NCBI RefSeq assembly: GCF_042477335.2
Contig: NC_091255.1
Span: 22,174,501-22,238,500, forward strand
Direction of reading: 5' to 3'
From: Ovis canadensis
Taxonomy: Eukaryota > Chordata > Mammalia > Artiodactyla > Bovidae
DNA: 64,000 nucleotides
The position numbers were made by a program, and so were the translations under genes. This document shows, in pieces, positions 50,201 to 62,200 of this stretch. Numbering within the stretch: position 1 is the first letter of the stretch; the number at the start of each line of letters is the position of its first letter. The notes beneath the pieces are model-generated. The model ran no database searches. It was not told the origin of the DNA and worked only from the letters and a program-made list of their open reading frames with translations.

Positions 50201-53200
50201 TGTGCCACTAACGATAGTGTGTGTAAAGGGACCAGCCCCGAGTCTAGTAAGCAGCACAGCAATTATTCTACAGCACAGTTGCCACCAGCCTCAAGGTGAC
50301 ATTTAGCTGCCTGCCTTAGGGCTTAAAACAGAATTGTTTCCAAGTAAAATGTGAAAAGTCAACCCCTCACTTTGGTGGTCTTAGTAGAGAAAATTTCTTG
50401 CCCATTTTCTTGAAGCCAGATCAGCTGGGGCTGAGTCATACTGGTGTGGAGAAGCCACATTCCAGCACCATGGTCCATTCAATCTGGCCAAGATGCATTT
50501 GGTCTCATTTTGGTCACTGTCTACCAAGTAAGAAAGCCAAATGCAAGACTCCCTCTCCGACAACCAAAAGCAGGGCTTACGAGGAAAATGCTCGAAAAGT
50601 TCTGTGACCGAGATTCTCATAATTCAGTTAAAAGGTGAGCCAACACTGGGTCTCCTCGTTTCTCTTACACAGCGATGCCGCCTGGTTTATGAGAGGGAAG
50701 CCATTCCTGACACTGCTCCCCTAATTGTGTACCCCAAGTTTCTCTCTCAATCCCATTAGGAAAAGGGCACTAACAATATAAACAGGAGGGGAAAAAAGAG
50801 ACTCAGGGGAAAACATACAGTTCAGAATGAATGGAACAAGACTTTAGACAGAATGCCTTCTTAGTCTCTGGCTGTAGTGCTTGTTTTCCCCACTATTTAA
50901 AGGGATCAGAGGGCTCCCTGACTCGGATCAAGTGACATTCAATCAGAAGGCAGATTCAGGTAAACACAGGATGAGTGAGTCTGCGAAGGGTTCATTCAGA
51001 AGAATGTGTCACAACATAAACTTTTTATGATGAGATCCTACCAGAAAGCTCTTTGAAGAAGCTATGTTATGAACAGCTCCTAGAATCTCATCTACTAAAT
51101 TGGTAGCAATTTTCATAGAGACCAAAGACAAATTTAATAAAAAGTTAAGCTCTTGTTCAACCACAACTAAGTTGCTATGGTAATAAAAAAAAATCCTTTT
51201 GTGCAATTGTGCAACAAGAAAACACAAGTTAAAAAAAAAAAAAACCAGAAATGATTGTAATATAATCAGGTAAAAGGCATTATAAACACTAAGGGAATAC
51301 CTTAGTTGAAGAGCTTTCAAGTATTTTGTGTAATACTTTAGGTCTTTAACAAATCTTATTTTTACTATGAATGATAAACACAACATTTTGCCTTTTGGAA
51401 CCACTCACAAAAGTGACCAAACTAAAGACTAAAATGGAAATATTCTGTATTCTAAAAAACAATGAAGAGTAATACAGGATATATGAAAGTTAAACCTCAA
51501 GGCTGATTTTTAAATTTTACTTTTGCTTATTTACTGGCTAGACAGTGTAAAAGAAAAAAGTTACTAAAGTGCAATTCATTTGGACACAAAAGGAAGTACT
51601 GCTATTATATAAGGAACATAAGAACACTGTATTCCTAAACCATAGCACTTTATAAGCAATATAAAAATGAGCTGTATTTCCTGGCATGGTGAATATCAGT
51701 AAACCATTTTTTTTTTTTTTTGGTGTGGTAAATCAGTTCACTAATCGTAGGTTAAACCAAGAAAATTCTTCATTTCCCACATTAACAGTTCTGTTTTCTA
51801 AGCAATCAAATGAGATGTATTATTGTATGTTGGTCTTAAAAATATTAAAGATTCTGTAAAACCCACAACATGAGTGATGGAAAAATAACATGGAATAACC
51901 CACATTTTATATTGTAACACTGAAGTTACTGGAGGTGAGTTTTCAATTTGACAGCTGAATTCTGAAGGAGAAAAAGGAAAAGAAAACAGAATGGATGCAA
52001 TAAAAGGAATAGAGAGTCACCACTGCGTTTCCAGTTCCACTGGACAACTCGGGCTGTGCTGGATTGAACTGCAATTGCACACACATAATGCACCAAATGG
52101 TGTGCTTTAATACACTTATTTGTTTGCAACCAGCAATGTCCTGTTACCAAGCCAGAGGGATAAACTGCACAATCTGCTTTCCATCATGGGTCTCAAATCA
52201 AGACGTGGCTTTCCTGCTTACGCTGGCAAGTAACCCCATCAGTCTCTCCCATAACCTCTATTCAAATCCCATCTGAACGGATGTTGTACATGAGGACAAG
52301 GAATTTCTTGGAACAAAGAATGTGAGCTGCCACTACAGGACGCAGAAGGCCACGCTGATTTCCATGGATCTTTCCTAAAGCTGTAAGCATGTGCCCAGGT
52401 GATTAAGAGTTACTAGCTTTTGAGAAAAGCATTTAGAAAAAGAAAAAAGAAAAGAGATACATGTGCAAATTCCACCAATCCTCAGTGTTCAACAGAGCAA
52501 TAAAAATGTTCGTTGGGGTAAGGAATTTCCAATACTGATTTAGTCCAAACTCCGTTTTAGCAAAGCAAGTCATGAAATATTTATACACTTAAACTTCTGT
52601 CCATTTCTGGTCTTACTCTTCCTTCTGAGATCAGCCATGTTCACAGCCTCTGTTAACTGTAGAGCCTGGTTTGACTGTATTGTCTTAAGGATCAAACACC
52701 CAGACAGTGTTGTTAAAGAAACAGGAATGAAAGTGATCACAGTGTACGCATGACAGGCCATAAAATGCTGCTGTATAATCGCCTTCTGGTATTTTCTAAC
52801 CTGCATAGAAACCTACCATTCTTCATTTGTACGGACCCTTGCAAATCTAAGGTTTAAGTGCCGTCAGGCTATCAGTAAGCACCTGCAGGTTTCTGGGTCA
52901 GTGTTTTAAGTTCAATTAAAAAAAAAAAAAGTAATCCTCTGGATATTTTTAGTTGGAGGAGGCAGAAGGCCATGGAATAGTGCCAAGACATACAGTGGGG
53001 CATGGTCATCATTAAAAAATCTCATTAAAAAAACATTAAATGAGCACAGAAGATGGCAATTACAACTGGAGCCTTTTGGCCACGCAAGGGAGTGGGCAGT
53101 GCCCAGGAGAAAGAACCTCCTATGTATATCACCCCATATACAGTGACCCTATACAGCCAACATTTTCCAAAACAACTTATGAAAAGCATTCGACTGATGG

Positions 53201-56200
53201 AAAAACGAAGCTGGAAGCTCTTTAAAAATAAAATGAAAAAAAATAAATAAATAAAAAATAAAAAATAAAAAATGAAAAAAAAATAAAAAATAAAAAATAA
53301 ATAAATAAAATGGCTTGATTTTTTGAGTTACTTTAGGATTTAGCCCAGCTTCTTTGATATTGACGAAATTATCACTACTTTTAAAAATCAGTAGGGATTT
53401 TAATGAGAAACACACAGTGACTGTAAAATATAAATACATCAGAATAATTTCTCAGACACCGAGGCGTGAAGTCAGGCACTAACCACATCTCACTTTACTT
53501 GGCATGGGGGTAAACAAAATAGTATTTTTGGGTTCCTTCAAATCTTTATTGTGAGTTTATATTGTTATATGTATTATCGAAACTTCCTCCCTAAAAAGCA
53601 GTGTTACTTTTACTGAGTAACTGCTCAATTTTTGAATGTGATTATGTTTCATGCACAGTTAGGTTCATTTTCTGCGGCCTGACTTTAAGGAGAAAGGAGC
53701 TGGAGCAGCCCCAGACGGACCACTCTACCACTAAACTCCACTGAGGAAAGAACTCCTTCACCAAGGCCAGAAGACTGGCACAAGAACATTCCAAAAGAGA
53801 GGCAACTGATATTATTGCTAGACAGAAGCTACACAAAATCTTTCTTCCAAATTAGTTAGCACAGATCATAATTAAAACATAATGTGATTACACAAGGTTT
53901 TGCAAACCAAGTATTATTCAGCTTGTTAAAGCATTATGCTCTGGAAAACACAATATTTTGAAGGGCAGACCCACATTTTCTTAGTCTCAATATGCAATCT
54001 CCAAACCCGCACCCTCCCCCGCAAAGGCAATCTCTCAGGAATTCTATTCAAAATCTTCACCTTCAATGGTTTAATTTCCTTTCTGACTCAAATTTTTAAA
54101 AGGAAGTGTCAAAATATACGAAAAAAAAATTTAAACCATGGAAATAACTCCTTTCCCTCAAAGTTTCTCACTATTATTATACTCTAAAATGGTTAAAAAA
54201 AAAAAAAAAGGCACCCAAATTTGGCTTACTCTTGTGGCTGACTTTCATGGGTCTTTCTAAAAAACAAATTCTTTTCTTAAAAATGCAGAGTTAAGAACTT
54301 GCCTCACAGACTAAGTTAAAAAAGACCAAAGGAAGGTGACTTGATAATACATTCTGAAGCTGGAAAGGTAATGCACCCTACAGTTAGAGGATGAAGTACT
54401 CAACTTCAAACTCAAATCAAATTCAGTCCTGGAGACTCCCTAGTATTAACAATGAGCACTTCCCATTGCAGAGATTATCTAAATTTGGTTCACGTATACT
54501 CTGTTCAGAAGTCCATCTCAACATCATTTGATAATTTAATTTATAGATACCTAGTTATTAACAGATGTGGCCCTCTTTCCCCAACACTAAACTGAGGTCT
54601 TTCCTTTCTCTCTCAGTTTAACTCCTAGTTGAGGCAGACTCCAAGATGTCTACAAAGCAATAAAATCGACTCAATTTTGTCACTAGAGGTAAGGAATAAA
54701 ATTTCTAACATGTAACATAATGTAAGGTTTATACTTTTTAAATGTTTTAAGTTATATTTTAATCCAGTGCCATGTTAAACAGTTATATCAGTGGAATTAT
54801 AAGAAAAGGCTAAAATGTACCAATACTTTCTTAGGAAAAAGGTGTTTGAGGAAACAAAATAAACAAAAAGGAAAAAACCCTCAAACCACAGGAGGGTTTA
54901 AATTTGATATGGACCAGGTATTTTCCTTTGGTCTAACCCTGGAGAAGTATAAATTACACACATCCCCACACTTTCAAAATATGCCAAAGAATTATTTATT
55001 AACGTAGGACTTACAGATCACAAAAGAGAGTGATACAGAAGAGCTGGAAAAAAAGTCATCAGAATAAGCATGCAGATCAGTATTTGCAGAGGAATATACC
55101 AAAGCAAGTTCGAAAAGGCACATTCACACAGAAAATGTCCCAATTGAAAAAAAAAAAAAAAAAGACATCAGAAAAGCAGCCAAAAAATAATAATAAGGCG
55201 CTGATTAAAATACAAAGATTTTCAAAGTCAAAGAAGAGCTACTTTACAGGTAGGTAAGTAGGTAGCTACAGAAGTCTTGCTAACCCTTTGACAGTGTCAC
55301 AAAGAGGGTCAGCTCTTGCTGCCAACGAAACCAGATGATCTCAATGACTGCACATCAAGCTGCTTTAGTGCCGAGAGATTCAATTTAGTGGGGGGAGGGG
55401 GGGTGGGGGGAGAGTGGGGGTGGGGACAAAAGCAGCCTAGTTGAAATTATATGCAGCAAGGGCTCAAAGGGTTAAATGTAATAATACGCAGAGAAATCAG
55501 GCAATGTTATTAGTATTATCTACCTTCCATACAAAGAATCATAGCAGGAGTTAAAAGAGACAGTATCCCCTTCAGAGTTAAGTTAGGGTTTCCAAACAGG
55601 ATTAAGGTCCAGAGATAAACTACTAGGTCTTATTCTCTCTTCATCGGCTCACTTCTTATTTCTCTGACAAAATGTACCTTTTAATCCACAATCTAAGAGA
55701 GCAAGAGCTACTGTGGTCAAGATGAGGAGAATGTAAAACCAAACTGCACTGGAGAGGCCTCTGTCGGTTACCTTCTCCAGTACAGTCACACAGCACTCTG
55801 CTCAAGAGTAATGCCGCTCATTGGTCAGACTTCAACCCCTTTTACAACCACTCTAAAGGGATACTGCTCCTTTCGGACAGGAGGTTTACAGATCAAAAGG
55901 AGAGAACAATCCGCTTTTAAGAATATCCTCAAATTGAAGAAATTTGGCTTGAACATTACAGGTTCCAAGCTGTGAATGTTCCAAACATACATAATAGGAC
56001 ATGAGCACAGAAGATTATTTTAACAAGTCCATCAGAACAAGCTCAGTCACGAAACCAATCTCCCCTCCCAAAATGGGAAAGAAAAAAAAAAAAAGACATC
56101 CCAAGCCCAGATTAGACTCATCTCATAACGACATCTAGTTTGGCACTGTGAAAGAATAGAGACTCACCTTCAGAGTCCAAAAGGCTAGTGTAGAGGTTAT

Positions 56201-59200
56201 GAGATTTTAAAATAAAAAGTCACTATTACTGTTCAGAAAACAGAGCGCTTTGCAACCGACTGCTGTAGCTTAAGCAGCTCATACAAAAAAGAAAAACAGA
56301 ATCTCTCCAGCCAACAAAGAGCAGCAAAACAGAAACAAGAAAAGAAACACGTCTGAAGAAAAGTACATTAAAAAAAGAAGTAGACGCGCAGGGCACAAGG
56401 TGCCCTGCAGACAGCCCACTGCACTTGGCAAAGGCCTCAGCAAAGAGCCCGTGAAACACAGCACTCCTCCAAGACCTTGCTCCCGATTCGGCACCCTGTT
56501 TAAGACCATTTCCAACATCTCAATAGCCAAAGGATGGATGTAATTTTGTTTTCTGACTTGACCAATTTGATGTATGCAAAAGCCGTCATACTTTACAACT
56601 TCTGCCTGAATCTGTAAACTTCGGAGTGTCTTATGTGTCTCTCTCTGGTTAAACAACAATGAACCCTTCACACATGTATGCATTTTTCTGGAATAATACA
56701 GTAATGCTATTTTTCATTATTAAAGGCCACAAAATAGGTGTATCTTTCTATATATATATATATATATATCAAAGAATGAAACCAAATAAAGACTAGGACA
56801 CTTGGGAGTCTAGTTTTTCTGACAGGAAGCTAGACTAGAGAATCAACTGCTACATGTAAATCCACGTGGAATTTAAACAGGGTTCCCTTCTAAGACGTTC
56901 TCAAACGCTTTCTGAGGGAGTTAGTAGTTACCCTATTCTACCATCTACAGAGCTGTTACAATTTAATACTTCTAGTCATAGTGTTAGCACGGAAAACCTT
57001 ACCTGAATTCCACTAACAACTGGCGCCTTTCTCCTTGCCAGACCCTGGCACGCAGGGCACCCATACACAAGTTCTTGCCCTCTTCTTCTCTTGTAGGGGT
57101 GTGGCAAACTGCAGTACCACTGGCTAGACATTTTTACTTACTTGGCCTAACACGAGTTGGTTTCTGCAAACCAAAAAGAAGCCTCTATGGGCAGCTGACA
57201 AACATACCCCAGAGAAGAAAAAAGGAGCAAACACGGACCTCACTCACAGAAACAGAGGGACATTACTGACACCACAAACGTCTTGATGAAGTTTCTGGCA
57301 ATGTGTGGCTCGTTTAGCAGTGGACTTTGATGTGCCTCGAACACCAAGCTGGTGTCAGGTTTCCAACGTCAAACTATTTGAGCTAGCCAAGTTTCACTGT
57401 GTTCACAGTTACCACATATCCGAGGAGCCAGAGACTCAAAAGCAACACTGCTTTAAGGGGCCTGGCAATGAAGAGGTTAGTTATCAGCCATTCATGAAGG
57501 TTAGGAGCCAGAGCCTTCCTCTTCTGTAACGAACACCCACAGAACCACCTCGGACATCTGTGCCACCATCACCAGAGTAACCTCACCAATTCCTCACCTG
57601 CGGCAGGAGGGTGCTGGCCGCTAACAGTCGGTAAATCCAAAGAGCTATCAGACATGACATGCTTAAGCTCTCCTCCCACATCAGCCAGTTTCATGTCAAA
57701 CTGAACAGAGAGCGCGTCTTCCGAGTCCTCCTTGCCGACGCTGCTGCCCCCAAGGGAAGGGAGATCGAGGGACTTCACCGAAGCAGAGTCTTCTTTGGTG
57801 TGTCTGAAAGCCACCGCTTTCTCTCCCAGGGATTTGTCCGAGTTCATGGAGGAAAATTTACTGGAGTGGAAGTCAGCAAAATCATCATCGCTCTTGCCCG
57901 AAGAAGTGCTGTCTTTCAGCTCTTCACCACCTAGCCCAGATCCCTCCAGAGAGAGCTGTTTGAAGACGTCATATTTCGTGGACGGAGCAGCAGAGTTCTG
58001 TCCATTCTTCCCTGCGATGCCTGTGCTGCTGGTTAGAGGACCGGGACTAGCTTCCTCTTTAAGGGCCTCGTATTTGTCATCTGCCTTTTGCTCTGATGAA
58101 ACAGAACTATTACTGAAAGCCATAAAATCTGCAAAGTCATCCTGTTCCCCGACAGAGGCTGGACTAGAATATTCCCCGAAAAGGTTGAATTCTCCAAAAT
58201 CATCAGCCAAGCTAGCAGTCTTAGTTGACACCGATGCTGTACTGGGTGCCGCAGACCCTGCTGGCTGGGGTCGTGCGGAAACGGATTTTGATACGCTGAA
58301 TGCAGCTGAAAAGGACAATGGTTTCTCGCTGCTGCAAGTAACTGAGGAAAACATATCTAGATCTGCTAAGTTCAGAGGGTTTTTCACTTGTGTTTGTGGT
58401 TTCTGTTGGGTAGCTCCTGAGGGGAAGGTGGCTGGAAAAGGTTTGTCTTTTGCTGGTGGCTCTAGTGGTGAGATACTATCGGCGGTTTTAAAATCAGTGA
58501 AGCCATCGTCGGTCCCTGCAGATCTGAATTCTGCAAAGTTTTCTCCTGAAAGAAAACACACAACCAAATACAGAAGAATGCCAAGCTGAAAGGCACACGA
58601 TGCAAAGCACGCTACAGAACAAGCGTATTACAGGCGTCTGCCTCACAGGCGCCACATTATTTAACCACTAGGTTGATGATGCCCTACACCATGTATCCCT
58701 TTCGTTTCCACACTGGAAGCTAGTGATAGGGGAATAAATGAAAATCAAACCGAACACATGTATCACATCATTTTCATTTTCTCATTTCGGTGTGGTGAAT
58801 CTGTACCAGCGCCTTCAACTGGCTGAAAGCACTGCTCTCAGGATGTTTCCTCACTGTGGCTACCCAGCCAAGCCTCCAGGAGAATAAGAAATGGGCGCTG
58901 GAGGTACCCGAAGAGAGGCATATTAAAATCGTGGCCCTTTAAAGATAAAATGTGTTACACAGTGATCAACCAGGGAAAAAATAATCACGGTGCCTAGGGA
59001 ATATTTCAAAGAATCCTGCATCAAATAGTTAGGGTGTACAAGACTCTGCTCAGTTAGGCACTTAAAGCGTATGGTTAGATACCATGTGGTTTTGCTGAAG
59101 TATACAGAGGCATTAATTTGAAGGAAATTTGGTGAAAATTTCTGAAAAGGCATCTACTTACTTGCAAAGCATCTTTGCTAAGGGCATATTATAAAGTATT

Positions 59201-62200
59201 GATAGCGTCTCCCCACGCTGTGCGATAAACAAACTGAATCTTACAAACAATAAAAAATCCATGAGTACTTGGGCTTTTCTTGAAGTCAGCCATCTCACAG
59301 CACCAATCAGCTTTTGTTCCTATTAAAATTCAAAGGCATCTGAACACCAATTCTGTTATTAAAAATTTCGAGGGTTGGATTTAAACTTTATTTTATACTG
59401 GGCTACTCTGGGGATAGAGAGTATACTGACAGAATTTACTTTTTTAGTTAGAGAAAATAGGTACTAAGGTATTTCTCAGAAATAAACAGATGCAGTTAAG
59501 ATACTGGTAAAAAATCTGGGCCATGGTTCTTAATAGGGTTTCTATTCTTTATTATCACAGTCACGTTATCACTCGGGCTTCCCTGGTGGCTCAGACGGTA
59601 AAGAATCCGCCTGCAATGCGGGAGGCCTGGGTTCAGTCCCTGGGTTGGGAAGATCCTCTGGAGGAGGACACGGCAACCCACTCCAGTACTCCTGCCTGAA
59701 GAATCCTCATGGACAGAGGAGCCTAGCAGGCTACAGTCCATGGGATCACGAAGAGTCGGACGCAACTGAGCAACGAAAGCACAGTAGAGCATGTAATCAC
59801 TCACAAGCATGACATTAGGATGTTCAAACAAGCTCCATTTTCTGACAGCACCTGAAGGTCTCCCATAAAATCCACTAGGTTATACCAGGTAATGAAAACC
59901 AGAGGTAAACCAATTATAAATATATAGCTATCCTAACATCACTTGTTATTTAAAAATACGAGTGCCATTTTGGAGAGTTATAAATTAAAACACAAGCTTT
60001 CATTTCCTCATTAACTTTTTAAAATTATATTTTTCCCTAAAAATGAAATAAAGAAGCATATAAACTAGAAAAATATATGTAAAATCAAGATATAATTCTG
60101 AAAATTATCATGAAAATAATACAGGCTTTAAATAGCCTGTGCTTGTAACATGATATATACTTTGATATATCACATGAAAAAAAGCATGGAAAATAATGGA
60201 AGCTTATTTTTCTTCCTAATCTGAGATACTTAACCAATCCACTAGCATAATTTATCAATGCAGAGAAATCTGTTTACTATTACTAGGGAAATTTTAGAAA
60301 GAGAGGAAGAGCATTCAGAGTTTCTATAGTTTATGTTTTCATACATACCACTAATAAAACTAAAGTCAATTTCACAAATTGACAGAAGCAGCAGATACAA
60401 AACTTTAAGAACTGCCCTAGAATTTTAGGCAAGTATATCACTGATAACATTTATTTCTGTAAAATAAAAAGGTAACAAGCAGCCAGTTTTGTCACAGCCT
60501 AAATTTTTGAAGTGCTGCTTTAAAATATTTGTGAAATTGACAAGTTTTGCTTGGTTATTTTGTAAAAGAAATCACCACAGCAAACTAAACTTACTGATGA
60601 ATTGTAAATGTTTCCATTAGAAATGTAAGCTGGGTGAAAGGGTTAAAAAGAAATAAAAGTGGGTGGGCTTACATGTTCAAAAACACAGGAGATTTTGGGG
60701 CAAATGAATTAGCCACAGTCATTGGAAGCCTGCTTATCAGAGGTACATAAAGCATATGACTTCGTGGCGACCTTTTCAGTCCCACCTCAGAATCCTCATT
60801 AAGTTTCCCTAACCTCTACTTTCTAGGCTCTAAAAACATTCCAAAAGATATCACTTTTTGCTAAAACTTAAACAAAAAGTGTCACTTCTCTACACAGTAT
60901 ATTTTCTGCATCTACTTTATGGTTTAAACTATAGGGGTAATAAAAAGGAAATATTATTAAACTCAGTCATTTGGACTTAAGAAACTACACCTCTGCCATA
61001 ACAGTAATGAAGCCAGTCCAACTTTTTTTTTAGTGTTTATATAATCGAATGACAAAGAGCTACTGAAATAAAATTGCTAAATTCTACACAAAACTGATTA
61101 CTTTAATAAAATAATAATATTTTATCAAGGCAAGGCAATAATATTTTAACCCTTTGTGTTATTAGCTTCTGTATCAAATATTTTAAAAAAATCAATCCAC
61201 CTAATCAGTTTTTTACAAAGTTCGCCTTTAACATGAGAGCCCCAGTCAACTGCAAAAGTATTACAAGCCAACGAAGTTTCATTCCATGACAGTCAGATGG
61301 CCTTCAAGAAGGTTTAATTAAGTGTCACACAACCATCTTCTTATTTTACTTCAAATTTTTGCAGTCCAATGTATTCTTAACAAGAGTAGAATTAAAATAT
61401 ATTCTCCCCAAATGAACAAAGTTGGCATCACTACATGGAGAGGCTTAAAGATAAGACTGGAATGAAAGCATGGCAACAGCAGCAACTGTCTGGGATTCTG
61501 TCAGGAAGGTACTGAGAAAGCAGGGCTCGGGTGTACCGCTCACACTGTGGGGGCACCACAGCGATTCCCAGGAATAACACAGATCTCACCTGGCCGCTAA
61601 CCCCAGAGCACAGAAAGAACCGTGATACCAACCCACGCTCTTGACTCCAAACTTGCCTTGGCCCAGAGCTGATGACAGCAACTCTAGGAGTAAATGCCAG
61701 GTCAACACACCTAAGGTTCCTCTGGGGTTTATCTTTGTACTCCTAGCACCTAACACAAGCACTGAGGGAGAAAGCTGTTATATTCTATACCATTACTAGG
61801 AAACCCAAGGAAACAGTTCTAGAACCTAAGAGCTGTAAAACATTGAACATTTCTAGAGATATTTATCAACAGTATACTTTCTGTTGATAGTTTAAATTTC
61901 ACATGTATGCCTTATCCTTCCCGTAACTTCCCTTCACCTCCCCGAACCCACCCCACTACTTGGAGAGAAGGTTGGAACAAATGACTGTGGAAAGATGTTC
62001 CAACTTTGAGTGTCCAACACGAAAAGGTAGAATGTGGCACTGTCCCCAGGAAGAACTCCTCAGTAGAGGACACGAATTTCACAGCATGCGTGGGTTAAGC
62101 TTTGAAGGACGTCATTTGACCTATGGATTATCTAAATCCTACACATGAGGTTTCTAGCAGGATTTTGCCACAAATAAAACTTTTAGTCTTTACATATATG

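Larger units (their letters stand above)
49211..57597 (-). other. SYNRG: SYNRG intron, 8.4 kb, almost free of ruminant SINEs
   Basis: AT-rich unique sequence with one MIR (about 50060-50250), homopolymer A/T runs near 51710, 54195 and 55147, an A-rich simple repeat at 53224-53310, a G-rich tract at 55390-55426 and a TA repeat at 56749-56769. Several 60-130-residue open frames look like chance frames. Confidence 0.7.

Noticed and set aside
51009..51404. Minus-strand open frame of 131 codons
   Set aside because: Composition is Phe/Leu-rich as expected from T-rich intron sequence, with no recognised domain and no convincing splice sites.
57732..58589. Long plus-strand open frame of 285 codons
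   Set aside because: It is the complement of the 948-bp SYNRG exon, whose minus-strand frame has clear splice sites, phase and family motifs. The antisense frame is a by-product of its composition.
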